DNA of 10,595 nt from the NCBI GenBank assembly GCA_030608985.1, contig JAUWDC010000014.1, positions 1 to 10,595 on the forward strand. The letters run 5' to 3'. Shown here in pieces: positions 1 to 7,265 of this stretch. The notes under the pieces were generated by a model. That model did no database searches. It was not told the DNA's origin and worked only from the letters and a program-made list of their open reading frames with translations. How positions within the stretch are numbered: position 1 is the first letter of the stretch; the number at the start of each line of letters is the position of its first letter. The position numbers and the translations under genes were made by a program. This stretch comes from Desulfobia sp. Its GTDB lineage: Bacteria; Desulfobacterota; Desulfobulbia; Desulfobulbales; SURF-16.

Positions 1-69
1 GGTCAAAGGCAGGGACATAATACAGATAGCCAGTGTGAAGATCAGGCCGGCATTGTAAAAATATCTCAT
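1..69 (-). CDS. Partial secreted protein, N-terminus only (position suggests CpoB/YbgF, unproven)
   Basis: The minus strand opens with ATG at 69-67 and stays open for 23 codons to the window edge. The start is well supported: AAGGAG lies at 80-75, five bases upstream. The visible peptide (MRYFYNAGLIFTLAICIMS, then LPLT) has one basic residue followed by a hydrophobic run, as in a Sec signal peptide or an N-terminal membrane anchor. No lipobox cysteine is visible in the part present. The gene lies directly downstream of pal on the same strand, where many Gram-negative bacteria carry the periplasmic Tol-Pal partner CpoB/YbgF. That identity is inferred from position alone. A terminator and a heptamer repeat tract separate it from pal, so it probably has its own promoter or depends on read-through. 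Confidence 0.6.
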   Translation of the reverse strand, partial: MRYFYNAGLIFTLAICIMSLPLT

Positions 70-88
70 GGGGACTCCTTATAATAGA

Positions 89-117
89 GTTTTAAGTTGA
101 AAGTTTTAAGTTTTAAG
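89..117. repeat. Degenerate heptamer tandem repeat, unit GTTTTAA
   Basis: Four consecutive 7-base units start at 89, 96, 103 and 110. Three read GTTTTAA and the second reads GTTGAAA; a fifth begins at 117. The tract lies between the pal terminator and the ribosome-binding site of the leftmost minus-strand gene, so it would be in that gene's leader or promoter. The same period of seven, with different units, recurs at 3255-3326 and 7266-7336. Confidence 0.75.
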
Positions 118-122
118 AACGC

Positions 123-159
123 AAAAAAACCGGGAAGTTCGCAACTTTCCGGTTTTTTT
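123..159 (-). terminator. Intrinsic terminator of pal
   Basis: Arms 123-139 and 143-159 (17 bases each) form an inverted repeat around the loop 140-142, with a single imperfect position. Each arm has a GC-containing core (CCGG) and a run of seven A or T at its outer end, so the hairpin could work in both directions. On the minus strand it lies just after the pal stop codon at 183-181 and ends in a run of U, as expected for a rho-independent terminator. On the plus strand the imperfect pair is a G-U wobble. Confidence 0.85.
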
Positions 160-180
160 ATACACTACTATAAAAAGAGC

Positions 181-753
181 TTACTGAATGACAAAATCAC
201 CCCTTCTGTTCTGGGCCCAAGAATATTCATCATGCCCATACAGAAGAGGTTTCTCTTCACCATAGCTCATGGTATTAATGCGGGATCCAAGCACGCCAAG
301 ATTTTCCAGGTATTTCTTTGCACTCTGCGCACGACGCTCCCCAAGAGCCATATTATACTCATTGGTGCCACGCTCATCACAATTCCCTTCAATCGTAATA
401 TTCAACCGTGTATTGGCTTCAAGAAAATCACCATTTCCCTCCAGGCGGGCTTTCTGATCATCACGGATATTTGATTTATCAAAATCAAAGTAAACAGGAA
501 GCATAGGACCATTTGTACGACCTTCAGATATGGAGAACTTCTCCGGCTCTACATATGTAGAGTCAATGGGCTCAACTTCTCCCATTCCCTCACCGACATC
601 GGCTTTCGTGCCGGTACCGGTAACATCCTGTTGTTGATCTGCCGGCTTCATTTCGTCAGATGGGACAGTGCTCTTGCCACAACCACTGGACAAGAGAGCG
701 AAAGAGGTCAGCATAGAGACTGCAATCAGCAAACGGAAAATATCACCTTTCAT
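181..753 (-). CDS. pal: Peptidoglycan-associated outer-membrane lipoprotein Pal
   Basis: Pal is anchored in the outer membrane by its lipidated N-terminus and binds peptidoglycan in the periplasm. With TolQRAB it pulls the outer membrane inward at division. The 190-residue product has a lipoprotein signal (hydrophobic residues 8-21, then LSSGC) with lipidated Cys25. Gly26 at +2 is compatible with outer-membrane sorting; Ser rather than Leu at -3 is slightly atypical. A Gly/Asp/Glu-rich linker covers about residues 30-80. An OmpA-like domain covers about 86-190, with VYFDFDKSNI, then CDERGT (125-130), NMALGERRA (134-142) and SYGEEKP (163-169). It ends with GHDEYSWAQNRR (173-184). These match the meso-diaminopimelate-binding core of Pal. 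The start is fixed by AAGGAG at 765-760, six bases upstream. Length is normal. The usual upstream partner tolB is absent: the gene is preceded by divergent glgP. Confidence 0.95.
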   Translation of the reverse strand: MKGDIFRLLIAVSMLTSFALLSSGCGKSTVPSDEMKPADQQQDVTGTGTKADVGEGMGEVEPIDSTYVEPEKFSISEGRTNGPMLPVYFDFDKSNIRDDQKARLEGNGDFLEANTRLNITIEGNCDERGTNEYNMALGERRAQSAKKYLENLGVLGSRINTMSYGEEKPLLYGHDEYSWAQNRRGDFVIQ

Positions 754-1046
754 TTTTTTCTCCTTATAATATGGAAAAGTATCACACTTAAATTACGAAC
801 TGATTCATTAAAACATCAAATAAATAACTCACAGGATACACTAAAGAAAACAGCCGGGAAATTCAATGTTTTTTTCAAGATTTCCCCTTGAATAGCAAAC
901 TACGATAATATTCCTTGCAAAATTTCGCAAACATGACCAAAATCAGATAAAATCTTAACACAATATACTGTCATTCTCTGAGCCTTAGACAGATTTATCC
1001 AGACAAACCTCCTAAGATAATCACGACAACACGTTTCACATAACCT
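754..1046. promoter_or_regulatory. Divergent intergenic region between pal and glgP
   Basis: This gap must hold the promoters of pal (leftward) and glgP (rightward). The pal ribosome-binding site is at 760-765 on the minus strand. I see no convincing sigma-70 promoter. The best weak candidate for glgP is TTCGCA (924-929) with an 18-base spacer to TAAAAT (948-953); another -10-like hexamer, TATACT, is at 964-969 without a matching -35. A perfect 7-base inverted repeat GGGAAAT/ATTTCCC lies at 856-862 and 880-886 around a T-rich 17-base loop. It has no following T-run, so it is not an obvious terminator. I see no ORF with coding character here. Confidence 0.35.
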
Positions 1047-3251
1047 ATGGCAAAAAACATTTATTCCCAACCACCAGACATATCAGCTGGTGACCTCATT
1101 GCCTCAAATAAATGGGGTACCTTTTTTGGTATTTCTCAAAAAACACTTGATTCGGTATGGAAAAGTCTCACTGTTCCAGCTGGTAATTCAGTCATGTACA
1201 TCTCTATGGAGATTGGCGCTGACCGGGATGTCTTCCACCCGGTGATGACGAAATTACGTGAACTTGGCATTACAAAAACGACCAATGAAATGCTCAATCA
1301 TTTTGTCAATCTTTTCCTGCATGGCCCTACAAAAATCCCTAACTATGGTGGCGGCCTGGGAATATTGGCAGGAGACACACTAAAAAGTTTTGCCGACCTT
1401 AAAATTCCAGTTGTTGGAGTTTCCCTGCTCTACCGCAAAGGATATTTTTCACAAATGGTAGACTCTCAGGTAGGCCAGATTTCAACAGCCACTGACTGGT
1501 CTCCAGAAAATACTCCCTCTCTCTACCTGCTGAAAAATCCTGAGAATCCTGAACTTCCTTTAGAGATTGAAATACCTTTTTTCGACAAACAAGACAGGGT
1601 CATCTCAGCAAGAGCACAATTATGGCTGAAAATGGAAATCAGTTCCAACCTCGATTACTTTGTCCCTGAAATACTTCTTGATTTCAGTATTCCTTCATCG
1701 CCGGACTGGGTCAGAGCTGTCTCCCAAACGTTATATGACAGTGTATCAGATGAAGCCAAGGCAATTCAGAGACGACTTCTTGGTGCATCAGTAATGCCTG
1801 TTATGGAGACCATGGGTCTGACCGCCAAAACTCTGCACTTAAATGAACAGCATGGCGTTATCGTTGTTCTCAATATAATTGCTCAATGGCTTGAAAAGAA
1901 AATTGGGCCAAACTTTCGAGAAAAAGCCACCAATCAGGATATTATTAATGCTGCAGACGTCGCTGCTAAAAAAATCGTCTTCACTATTCACACTCCTGTA
2001 AAAGCTGGTCATGATCGATTTCCCAAGGGACTCATTGCTCACCTGGGCCATGCCTTCTGCCAGAAAGCTCTTGATCTTCTTGCCAAAGATGAAGAGTTTC
2101 CAGAATCATACAATTTCACGCGCCTTGCAATGCGTGTGAACCGGACGACCAACAGTGTCAGCAGGCTTCATAAAGAAGTGACGTGTAAACAATTTCCAGA
2201 ATTTAAAGATAAAATTACCGCGATTACCAATGGGGTACATCATCTTACCTGGATCAGTGATGCAAAGGCTGAATTATATGATGATTTTTCCGAATTGAAA
2301 AATTGGCGCCAGGACCCTTCTGTCTTTGCAAATGCTAAAAAACTTATGACAAGCAGTACGTTCAGATCCTATTTCAGCCAGGCATGGCTGGTAGATACTG
2401 AAAAATTAATTGACTACATTAACACCATGCTTATTCAGCATCGAATACAGATGCATGAAACATGGATTGATCCGCCGAATTATCTTTCCCATCTCGATGA
2501 AGATGAGAGACCGCTTGATCCGAGAGTTTTTACCCTTGGCTTTGCCAGGCGATTTTCTACCTACAAAAGAGCCGATCTTATATTTGACGATATTAATATC
2601 CTTACGGATATTATTGTTACAAATAATTACCCGGTAAACTTTATATACGCAGGGAAGGCTCACCCCCAGGATATGCCTGGTCAAACTATTATCAGACAGA
2701 TTTTAAATATTGGCAAAGAGCTTTATGAAAAATCCAATGGCCTGGCAAAACTCATCTTTATCCCAGGTTATGATATGAAAATTGCTAAAATGATGGTGTC
2801 CGGGGTGCATGCCTGGCTAAACAGTCCTAAAAGGCCTCTAGAGGCAAGTGGGACCAGTGGAATGAAATCGGCTCTGAACGGGGTGCCGAATATCAGCACC
2901 ATGGACGGCTGGTGGGTAGAAGGATATCATAATGGCCAGACAGGGTGGAAATTCGGTTACGAATCAGATGTTGAAAATGCCTGCCTGAGTGAATCACCTG
3001 ATACTCTTCTTTATGAACAGGATTCTGCTTCTTTTTATACCGTTTTCCCTAAAATCCTCAGGAGCTTTTACAATCGAGATTCTGATGACTTATACATCAA
3101 TAAGAGTATTGCCAATCTGGCTCTTAATTGTCCTATATTCAATACCCATCGTATGGCCGCTGAATATGTTTCCCGATATGACCTGCAACTAACAGCTGCA
3201 GTCTCCAAAAAAATTGAAAAGCTTCAAAAGATATATCAAAGCGACAGATAA
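1047..3251 (+). CDS. glgP: Alpha-glucan (glycogen/maltodextrin) phosphorylase, short bacterial type
   Basis: A PLP-dependent GT35 enzyme that releases glucose-1-phosphate from the non-reducing ends of storage alpha-glucan, in the cytoplasm. The 734-residue product has the family landmarks in order: YISMEIGA near residue 50; YGGGLGILAGD (100-110); HLNEQH (264-269); FTIHTPVKAGHDRF from 312; NGVHHLTW near 400; LGFARRFSTYKRAD near 510; YAGKAHPQD near 535. The PLP site is EASGTSGMK (599-607), with Lys607 predicted to form the Schiff base. The SGMK and DGWW wording matches the compact bacterial/archaeal alpha-glucan phosphorylase family rather than E. coli GlgP/MalP. One oddity is Gln268 where I expect Gly in the HxNEGH motif. 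No clear Shine-Dalgarno precedes ATG 1047; the start is chosen as the first ATG of a frame that aligns from its beginning. It is divergent from pal and probably has its own promoter. Confidence 0.9.
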   Translation: MAKNIYSQPPDISAGDLIASNKWGTFFGISQKTLDSVWKSLTVPAGNSVMYISMEIGADRDVFHPVMTKLRELGITKTTNEMLNHFVNLFLHGPTKIPNYGGGLGILAGDTLKSFADLKIPVVGVSLLYRKGYFSQMVDSQVGQISTATDWSPENTPSLYLLKNPENPELPLEIEIPFFDKQDRVISARAQLWLKMEISSNLDYFVPEILLDFSIPSSPDWVRAVSQTLYDSVSDEAKAIQRRLLGASVMPVMETMGLTAKTLHLNEQHGVIVVLNIIAQWLEKKIGPNFREKATNQDIINAADVAAKKIVFTIHTPVKAGHDRFPKGLIAHLGHAFCQKALDLLAKDEEFPESYNFTRLAMRVNRTTNSVSRLHKEVTCKQFPEFKDKITAITNGVHHLTWISDAKAELYDDFSELKNWRQDPSVFANAKKLMTSSTFRSYFSQAWLVDTEKLIDYINTMLIQHRIQMHETWIDPPNYLSHLDEDERPLDPRVFTLGFARRFSTYKRADLIFDDINILTDIIVTNNYPVNFIYAGKAHPQDMPGQTIIRQILNIGKELYEKSNGLAKLIFIPGYDMKIAKMMVSGVHAWLNSPKRPLEASGTSGMKSALNGVPNISTMDGWWVEGYHNGQTGWKFGYESDVENACLSESPDTLLYEQDSASFYTVFPKILRSFYNRDSDDLYINKSIANLALNCPIFNTHRMAAEYVSRYDLQLTAAVSKKIEKLQKIYQSDR

Positions 3252-3254
3252 GAA

Positions 3255-3326
3255 GGTATAAGGTTTGAGGTATTAGTTGTAAGGCGAAATCACGTCTTGT
3301 GTTAGCTATACCTTAATACTTTATAC
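3255..3326. repeat. Inverted pair of degenerate heptamer arrays, unit about GGTATAA
   Basis: The left array has 7-base units starting at 3255 (GGTATAA), 3262 (GGTTTGA), 3269 (GGTATTA) and 3276 (GTTGTAA), with a weak fifth at 3283. The right array carries the complementary sense: CTATACC (3306), TTAATAC (3313) and TTTATAC (3320), which read GTATAAA, GTATTAA and GGTATAG on the other strand. About 20 unrelated bases lie between. The arrays face each other and could fold as an imperfect hairpin. They fill most of the gap between glgP and the DUF299 gene. No open frame runs through them. Confidence 0.7.
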
Positions 3327-3401
3327 GGAACCCTTCCACCTACAAAGAAGAACAATATTTCACGCAATTACGTAAACTCAAAAAGTTGAAAATGGATTAT
3401 T

Positions 3402-4223
3402 ATGTGGAGTGTTAAAGATGTCTATTATATTTCCGGCAGCACCGGGATTCTGGCGGCAAATTACGGTCAGGCGCTTATAAGTCAGTTTCCGGAAATAGCC
3501 TTCAACGAAAAGACATTTCCGTTTATCAACTCCGTAGGCCTGGCAAAAAAGACGATGAAAAAAATCCTGGAGTATGCAGGAGCCAGGAGACCGATTGTAT
3601 TCACATCGTTGGTTGACCCTAAAATAAGAGATGTTTTTGACTCTACCGAAGTTGAATTTATTGATATTTTTGAATCCCGCCTTTCCTTCATGGAAGATAT
3701 TCTAGAATGCAAGGCCTTACGTATTGCAGGTTCTTCAAGGCAAGCAGATACTGTTATGCTGAGAGAAAGGGTTGAAGCTATCCATTATTGCCTTGAACAT
3801 GATGATGGCCTGAAAACAAATCAATATAACCAGGCTGATGTCATTATATTGGGGGTATCAAGGGCGGGAAAAACCCCTGTCAGTGTCTATCTTGCAACCC
3901 AAAGGGGACTTAAAACAGCAAATTTCCCGCTTACAAGTGAATATCTTGGGATATACAAGCTTCCAGATAACATCCTGCCTAGTCGGATGAAAATGATTGG
4001 ACTCACAACTACTCCACAGTTTCTCAGTAATATCCGGGACAAAAGATATCCGGGCAGCACATATTCATCAATAGCAACCTGTCGGGAAGAAATAAAACAG
4101 GCAGAACAAATCTATCAGCAATACAAAATACCCTCAATCCATGCCACCGGACAGTCCATTGAAGAGGTGGCCACCCAGATTGTTCATGAACTGGACCTAT
4201 CCAACCAAAAGAGATTCCTCTAA
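3402..4223 (+). CDS. ppsR: DUF299 kinase/pyrophosphorylase (PEP synthase / PPDK regulatory protein family), divergent
   Basis: Members of this family (E. coli PpsR, plant and bacterial PPDK regulatory proteins) switch PEP synthase or pyruvate phosphate dikinase off and on. They do this by ADP-dependent phosphorylation and phosphate-dependent dephosphorylation of a Thr next to the catalytic His. The 273-residue product is of normal length. It shows the conserved HDDG (133-136), the P-loop GVSRAGKTP (151-159), ANFPL soon after, GLTTTP then a PGSTYSS segment, and the C-terminal SIEEVA helix. The N-terminal motif deviates: E. coli has SDGTAITAE, and here SGSTGILAA (11-19) puts Gly12 for Asp and Ala19 for Glu. 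It may be an altered or specialised regulator. Which partner it controls cannot be read from this window. No strong Shine-Dalgarno precedes ATG 3402; a nearby ATG at 3394 is in another frame and stops at once. Confidence 0.85.
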   Translation: MWSVKDVYYISGSTGILAANYGQALISQFPEIAFNEKTFPFINSVGLAKKTMKKILEYAGARRPIVFTSLVDPKIRDVFDSTEVEFIDIFESRLSFMEDILECKALRIAGSSRQADTVMLRERVEAIHYCLEHDDGLKTNQYNQADVIILGVSRAGKTPVSVYLATQRGLKTANFPLTSEYLGIYKLPDNILPSRMKMIGLTTTPQFLSNIRDKRYPGSTYSSIATCREEIKQAEQIYQQYKIPSIHATGQSIEEVATQIVHELDLSNQKRFL

Positions 4224-4294
4224 CCCCGAGTGAACGGGACTCTTTTCAGTACCCCCTTGAGGAGTATAAGTGCCTTTTCAATTTTAATGGGCTT

Positions 4295-5131
4295 TCAACA
4301 ACCTATTTCTTTCAGTATATATTCCGCTTGTCCCAGTTCATTATTGGCTAAAAAAATATGCCCAATATTTCTCCAGGAACGGTCGAGCAGATCGCACCCA
4401 TATGCGTCGATGGCAACCGGATCCCAGCCTGCAGCCAGAGTGTTGACGGGGGGAGAACAGGTCGGACCCCAGAGATGGGCCTCTGCCATACCGACTGTAG
4501 CATCAAGAATGGTGAAATCTGCACAGCGATACCGGTTTAAATCAAAAACAGCTTCATGTATTCCGGTATGAAAGGAGGCCTTTTTCCAGTGGCCTCCCTG
4601 TTGGTAATGGAACGGTGGCGCTGTTCCCATCATGTTTTTCATGGTGAGAGTGACACCTGCCAATGAATGTGCCTTCAGCACCGGCACAGAGATTAAAAAG
4701 ACATCAAAAAGAATTTCAGGCAAGGTCATTTCAGGCCATCGCCTGCATTTTCTATTTGCCATGGAGATGCAGCTTTCACTGTTCAAATCAATTAGCTCAA
4801 CACCTTTTTCGACGGCAATATCGGCATAGCCGAGTTTCTGGAAGCAGTGGTGGGTATCATACTGGAGGGCGCCGCACCCTTCCCCGATAATTATCTGACT
4901 TTCAGGGGCCTTATCCTGCAAATAATCAACAGCTGCTGCTAATAATCCAACAGGAGTTGTTATAGGCGGGTCCAACAGCTCGACAAGATTTGGTTTAAGA
5001 AGTATCTTTTTTTGTCCTTTCAGGCTTTCTCCCAGCCCCGCAGCATCAAGAAGAGGAAAAAGAGTTTTCTCCCATCCCTGAAAACTACTGGAAAAGACAG
5101 TGCCTTTTTTATCATTATCTGCTATCTGCAT
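4295..5131 (-). CDS. DUF362 domain protein without ferredoxin domain
   Basis: The DUF362 family is widespread in anaerobes, often fused to or near [4Fe-4S] ferredoxin domains; its biochemical role is not established. The 278-residue product shows the family pattern: KILLKPNLVE (42-51), ITTP (57-60), IIGEG (81-85), and SVPVLKAHSLAGVTLTMKN (148-166) followed by MMGT. Near the C-terminus are LDATVGMAE (209-217) and AGWDPVAIDAYG (234-245). There is no CxxCxxC ferredoxin signature, although several separate cysteines occur (86, 96, 121, 129, 203, 225, 246, 278). There is no signal peptide or membrane segment, so it is predicted cytoplasmic. The start ATG 5131-5129 has only a weak upstream purine tract. 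It converges with the DUF299 gene, 71 bases apart, and diverges from the ABC-F gene by 59 bases. Confidence 0.85.
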   Translation of the reverse strand: MQIADNDKKGTVFSSSFQGWEKTLFPLLDAAGLGESLKGQKKILLKPNLVELLDPPITTPVGLLAAAVDYLQDKAPESQIIIGEGCGALQYDTHHCFQKLGYADIAVEKGVELIDLNSESCISMANRKCRRWPEMTLPEILFDVFLISVPVLKAHSLAGVTLTMKNMMGTAPPFHYQQGGHWKKASFHTGIHEAVFDLNRYRCADFTILDATVGMAEAHLWGPTCSPPVNTLAAGWDPVAIDAYGCDLLDRSWRNIGHIFLANNELGQAEYILKEIGC

Positions 5132-5190
5132 GATTAAAATCTTACTTCTGAATCTTATCTACCACCTAACGACTATAAGTACTTAATCCG
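5132..5190. promoter_or_regulatory. Short divergent spacer with a 10-base palindrome
   Basis: Only 59 bases separate the start codons of the DUF362 and ABC-F genes, so both promoters must overlap or lie partly inside coding sequence. The perfect palindrome TAAGTACTTA lies at 5176-5185, five bases before the ABC-F start. A -10-like TATAAG is at 5174-5179, but no good -35 pairs with it. An operator role is possible but unsupported beyond position and symmetry. Confidence 0.25.
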
Positions 5191-7176
5191 ATGATTACCA
5201 TTAGCAACCTGTCAATACAACATGGAGACAAACATTTATTCAAAAATGTTTCATGTCAGATATACGAACATGACAGGATTGGCCTGGGAGGAGTCAACGG
5301 TGCAGGAAAATCCACCCTGCTAAAAATCCTCGCCGGCGTTACCGAAAGTGAAAGCGGTGAAGTTACACGATCACGTCAGGCCACTGCCGGCTATCTTCCG
5401 CAGGAAATAAGTGAAATAGACACCAGACAGTCCCTTTATGATGAGGCCAAGACAGCTTTTAGCAATTTAATCAGCAAACAGAAAGAGCTGGAAAAAATTC
5501 ACGACACGTTAGCTAACGCAGCCTATTCTCAGGATCAGACAGAGACAGATGCCCTGATCCGTCAGCAGGGTGAGTTGCAGCATGAACTGGACCAATCCGG
5601 CATTTATATCATGGATGCCCAGATCTCAAAAATACTTACCGGTCTTGGCTTTAAGGAAAAAGAATTTGGCCGGGAATGCAGTTCCTTCAGCGGCGGCTGG
5701 CTCATGCGCCTGATGCTTGCAAAACAGCTTCTTGCTGCACCTACTTTTCTCTTTCTGGATGAGCCTACCAACCATCTTGATATTGATACCCTTCGCTGGC
5801 TAGAGGAGTTTTTATCTTCGTTCCCCGGCGGTTTGGTCATCATTTCCCATGACCGGGCCTTCCTGGACAATATGACCACTACCACCTGGGAACTCAGCAT
5901 GGGTAACCTCAACGTCTATAAAGGAAACTACAGCAAATACCTGACTGAAAAGGAACAGCGGCTCATCATTCATCGTGCCGCATATGATAACCAGCAGGCC
6001 CAGATCCGCCAGACAGAGCATTTTATCCAGCGCTTCCGTGCTAAATCCACTAAAGCAAAACAGGTTCAGAGCCGGATAAAACAACTCGAAAAAATGGACC
6101 GGATCGAACTGGCAGGAACAGAAAGCCATATCTCTTTTCAGTTTCCGCCTGCCGCTCCAAGCGGCCGGACCACACTGGAAGTAACAAGTCTTGTAAAAAA
6201 TTACGGCTCCATTCATGTGCTCGATGATGTTGCATTTGATTTACAGCGCGGCGACAAAATTGCAATAGTTGGTGTCAACGGAGCAGGAAAATCCACCCTG
6301 GTAAAAATCCTTGCCGGCCTTGTTCCCCATGACAGTGGAACGGTGCGTTTCGGCCACAATGTTACGCCCGCCTATTTTGGACAGCACCAGGCCCAGGAAC
6401 TCTCTCCTGGTTATACCGCCTTGGAAACTCTGAATATGGTCGAAAATGATAAAACCCTCACCCAGACACGCTCACTGCTTGGGGCCTTTCTGTTTAGCGG
6501 CGATGATGTCGATAAAAAGGTCCAAGTCCTTTCAGGGGGTGAGAAAAGTAGGCTGGCCCTAGCTCGGATGATCGCCACCCCTGCAAATCTCCTCATCATG
6601 GATGAACCAACCAACCATCTCGACATGATTTCCCAGGAGATTCTTCAGGAAGCTCTCAAGCAATATGACGGCACGATAATAATCGTTTCCCATAATCGTT
6701 ATTTCCTCGACCAGTTTGTCAACAAAGTGATGGAGATCAAAGACAAAAAATCCTTATTATATGAAGGAAATATATCCCGTTATCTCGAAAAACTTGATGA
6801 GTTGGCTGAACAGGCAATCACCCCTGAAAAGGTAACACCTCAAGAGAAAAAGAAACCGGAACCATCTGCTTCTTCCAAAGGCAAAAAACAACGGCAGGAA
6901 CAGGCAAAAATTCGCCAGAAAATGGGTAAGCGTCTAAAACCGTATCGAAAAATAATCCAGGAAACTGAGGAGCAAATTGAAAAACTGGAATCTCGCAAAA
7001 CGGAACTGGAACAGCTCCTTGCAGACCCTGAACTTTACAATGACCAGGAACAATTTTCTGAAGTAAACACCGAATATTCATCAGTTGAACGACGGCTGGA
7101 CAGAGTCATGTTTAAATGGGAAGAAGCACAGGAAAAAGTCGAAAAAATAGAGGCTGAGTTTACAGAGATTTCATAG
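5191..7176 (+). CDS. ABC-F family ATPase, YheS-like ribosome-associated translation factor
   Basis: ABC-F proteins are soluble twin-ATPase factors that bind the ribosomal E site and act on stalled or non-productive translation complexes. The 661-residue product has no membrane segments. ATPase 1: Walker A GGVNGAGKST (33-42), signature FSGGW (166-170), Walker B with DEPTNHLD (190-197), H-switch ISHD (218-221). An inter-domain linker rich in FRAKSTKAKQVQSRIKQLEK covers about 240-320. ATPase 2: Walker A GVNGAGKST (361-369), signature LSGGEK (447-452), DEPTNHLD (471-478), then SHNRYFLD. A Pro/Lys-rich hinge (about 540-575) leads to a C-terminal coiled coil (about 575-661) with an LLADPELYND motif. 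The FSGGW signature, the linker wording and the coiled-coil tail resemble E. coli YheS more than EttA or Uup. Both catalytic glutamates (191, 472) are present. The start ATG lacks an obvious Shine-Dalgarno. Confidence 0.92.
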   Translation: MITISNLSIQHGDKHLFKNVSCQIYEHDRIGLGGVNGAGKSTLLKILAGVTESESGEVTRSRQATAGYLPQEISEIDTRQSLYDEAKTAFSNLISKQKELEKIHDTLANAAYSQDQTETDALIRQQGELQHELDQSGIYIMDAQISKILTGLGFKEKEFGRECSSFSGGWLMRLMLAKQLLAAPTFLFLDEPTNHLDIDTLRWLEEFLSSFPGGLVIISHDRAFLDNMTTTTWELSMGNLNVYKGNYSKYLTEKEQRLIIHRAAYDNQQAQIRQTEHFIQRFRAKSTKAKQVQSRIKQLEKMDRIELAGTESHISFQFPPAAPSGRTTLEVTSLVKNYGSIHVLDDVAFDLQRGDKIAIVGVNGAGKSTLVKILAGLVPHDSGTVRFGHNVTPAYFGQHQAQELSPGYTALETLNMVENDKTLTQTRSLLGAFLFSGDDVDKKVQVLSGGEKSRLALARMIATPANLLIMDEPTNHLDMISQEILQEALKQYDGTIIIVSHNRYFLDQFVNKVMEIKDKKSLLYEGNISRYLEKLDELAEQAITPEKVTPQEKKKPEPSASSKGKKQRQEQAKIRQKMGKRLKPYRKIIQETEEQIEKLESRKTELEQLLADPELYNDQEQFSEVNTEYSSVERRLDRVMFKWEEAQEKVEKIEAEFTEIS

Positions 7177-7265
7177 CCTTTTGCTTGAACATTATACTGT
7201 TAGCCGTTATGTTGTAAGGTTTCGAGTGTCGGATGCTATATTCATGTATCGAAAAAACAAAAAAA

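Noticed and set aside
70..122. Sigma-70 promoter for the leftmost gene (TATTAT as -10)
   Set aside because: The -10-like hexamer abuts the ribosome-binding site, so transcription would start inside or after the Shine-Dalgarno.
97..474. 125-codon plus-strand frame overlapping pal
   Set aside because: It is antisense to the well-supported pal gene and passes through the terminator; the product resembles nothing I know.
856..886. GGGAAAT/ATTTCCC hairpin as a terminator or riboswitch
   Set aside because: Seven pairs around an unstructured 17-base loop with no T-run after it; it may be chance in an AT-rich spacer.
1008..1013. AGGAGG on the minus strand as a ribosome-binding site for a hidden small gene
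   Set aside because: No ATG or GTG follows at proper spacing, and the adjacent TTG frame stops after three codons.
4225..4246. Terminator between the convergent DUF299 and DUF362 genes
   Set aside because: Only competing 4-base stems (CCCG/CGGG or GAGT/ACTC) followed by four T; too weak to call.
7152..7182. Terminator overlapping the end of the ABC-F gene
   Set aside because: AGGCT/AGCCT gives only five pairs around a loop of about 20 bases with a short T-run; not convincing.
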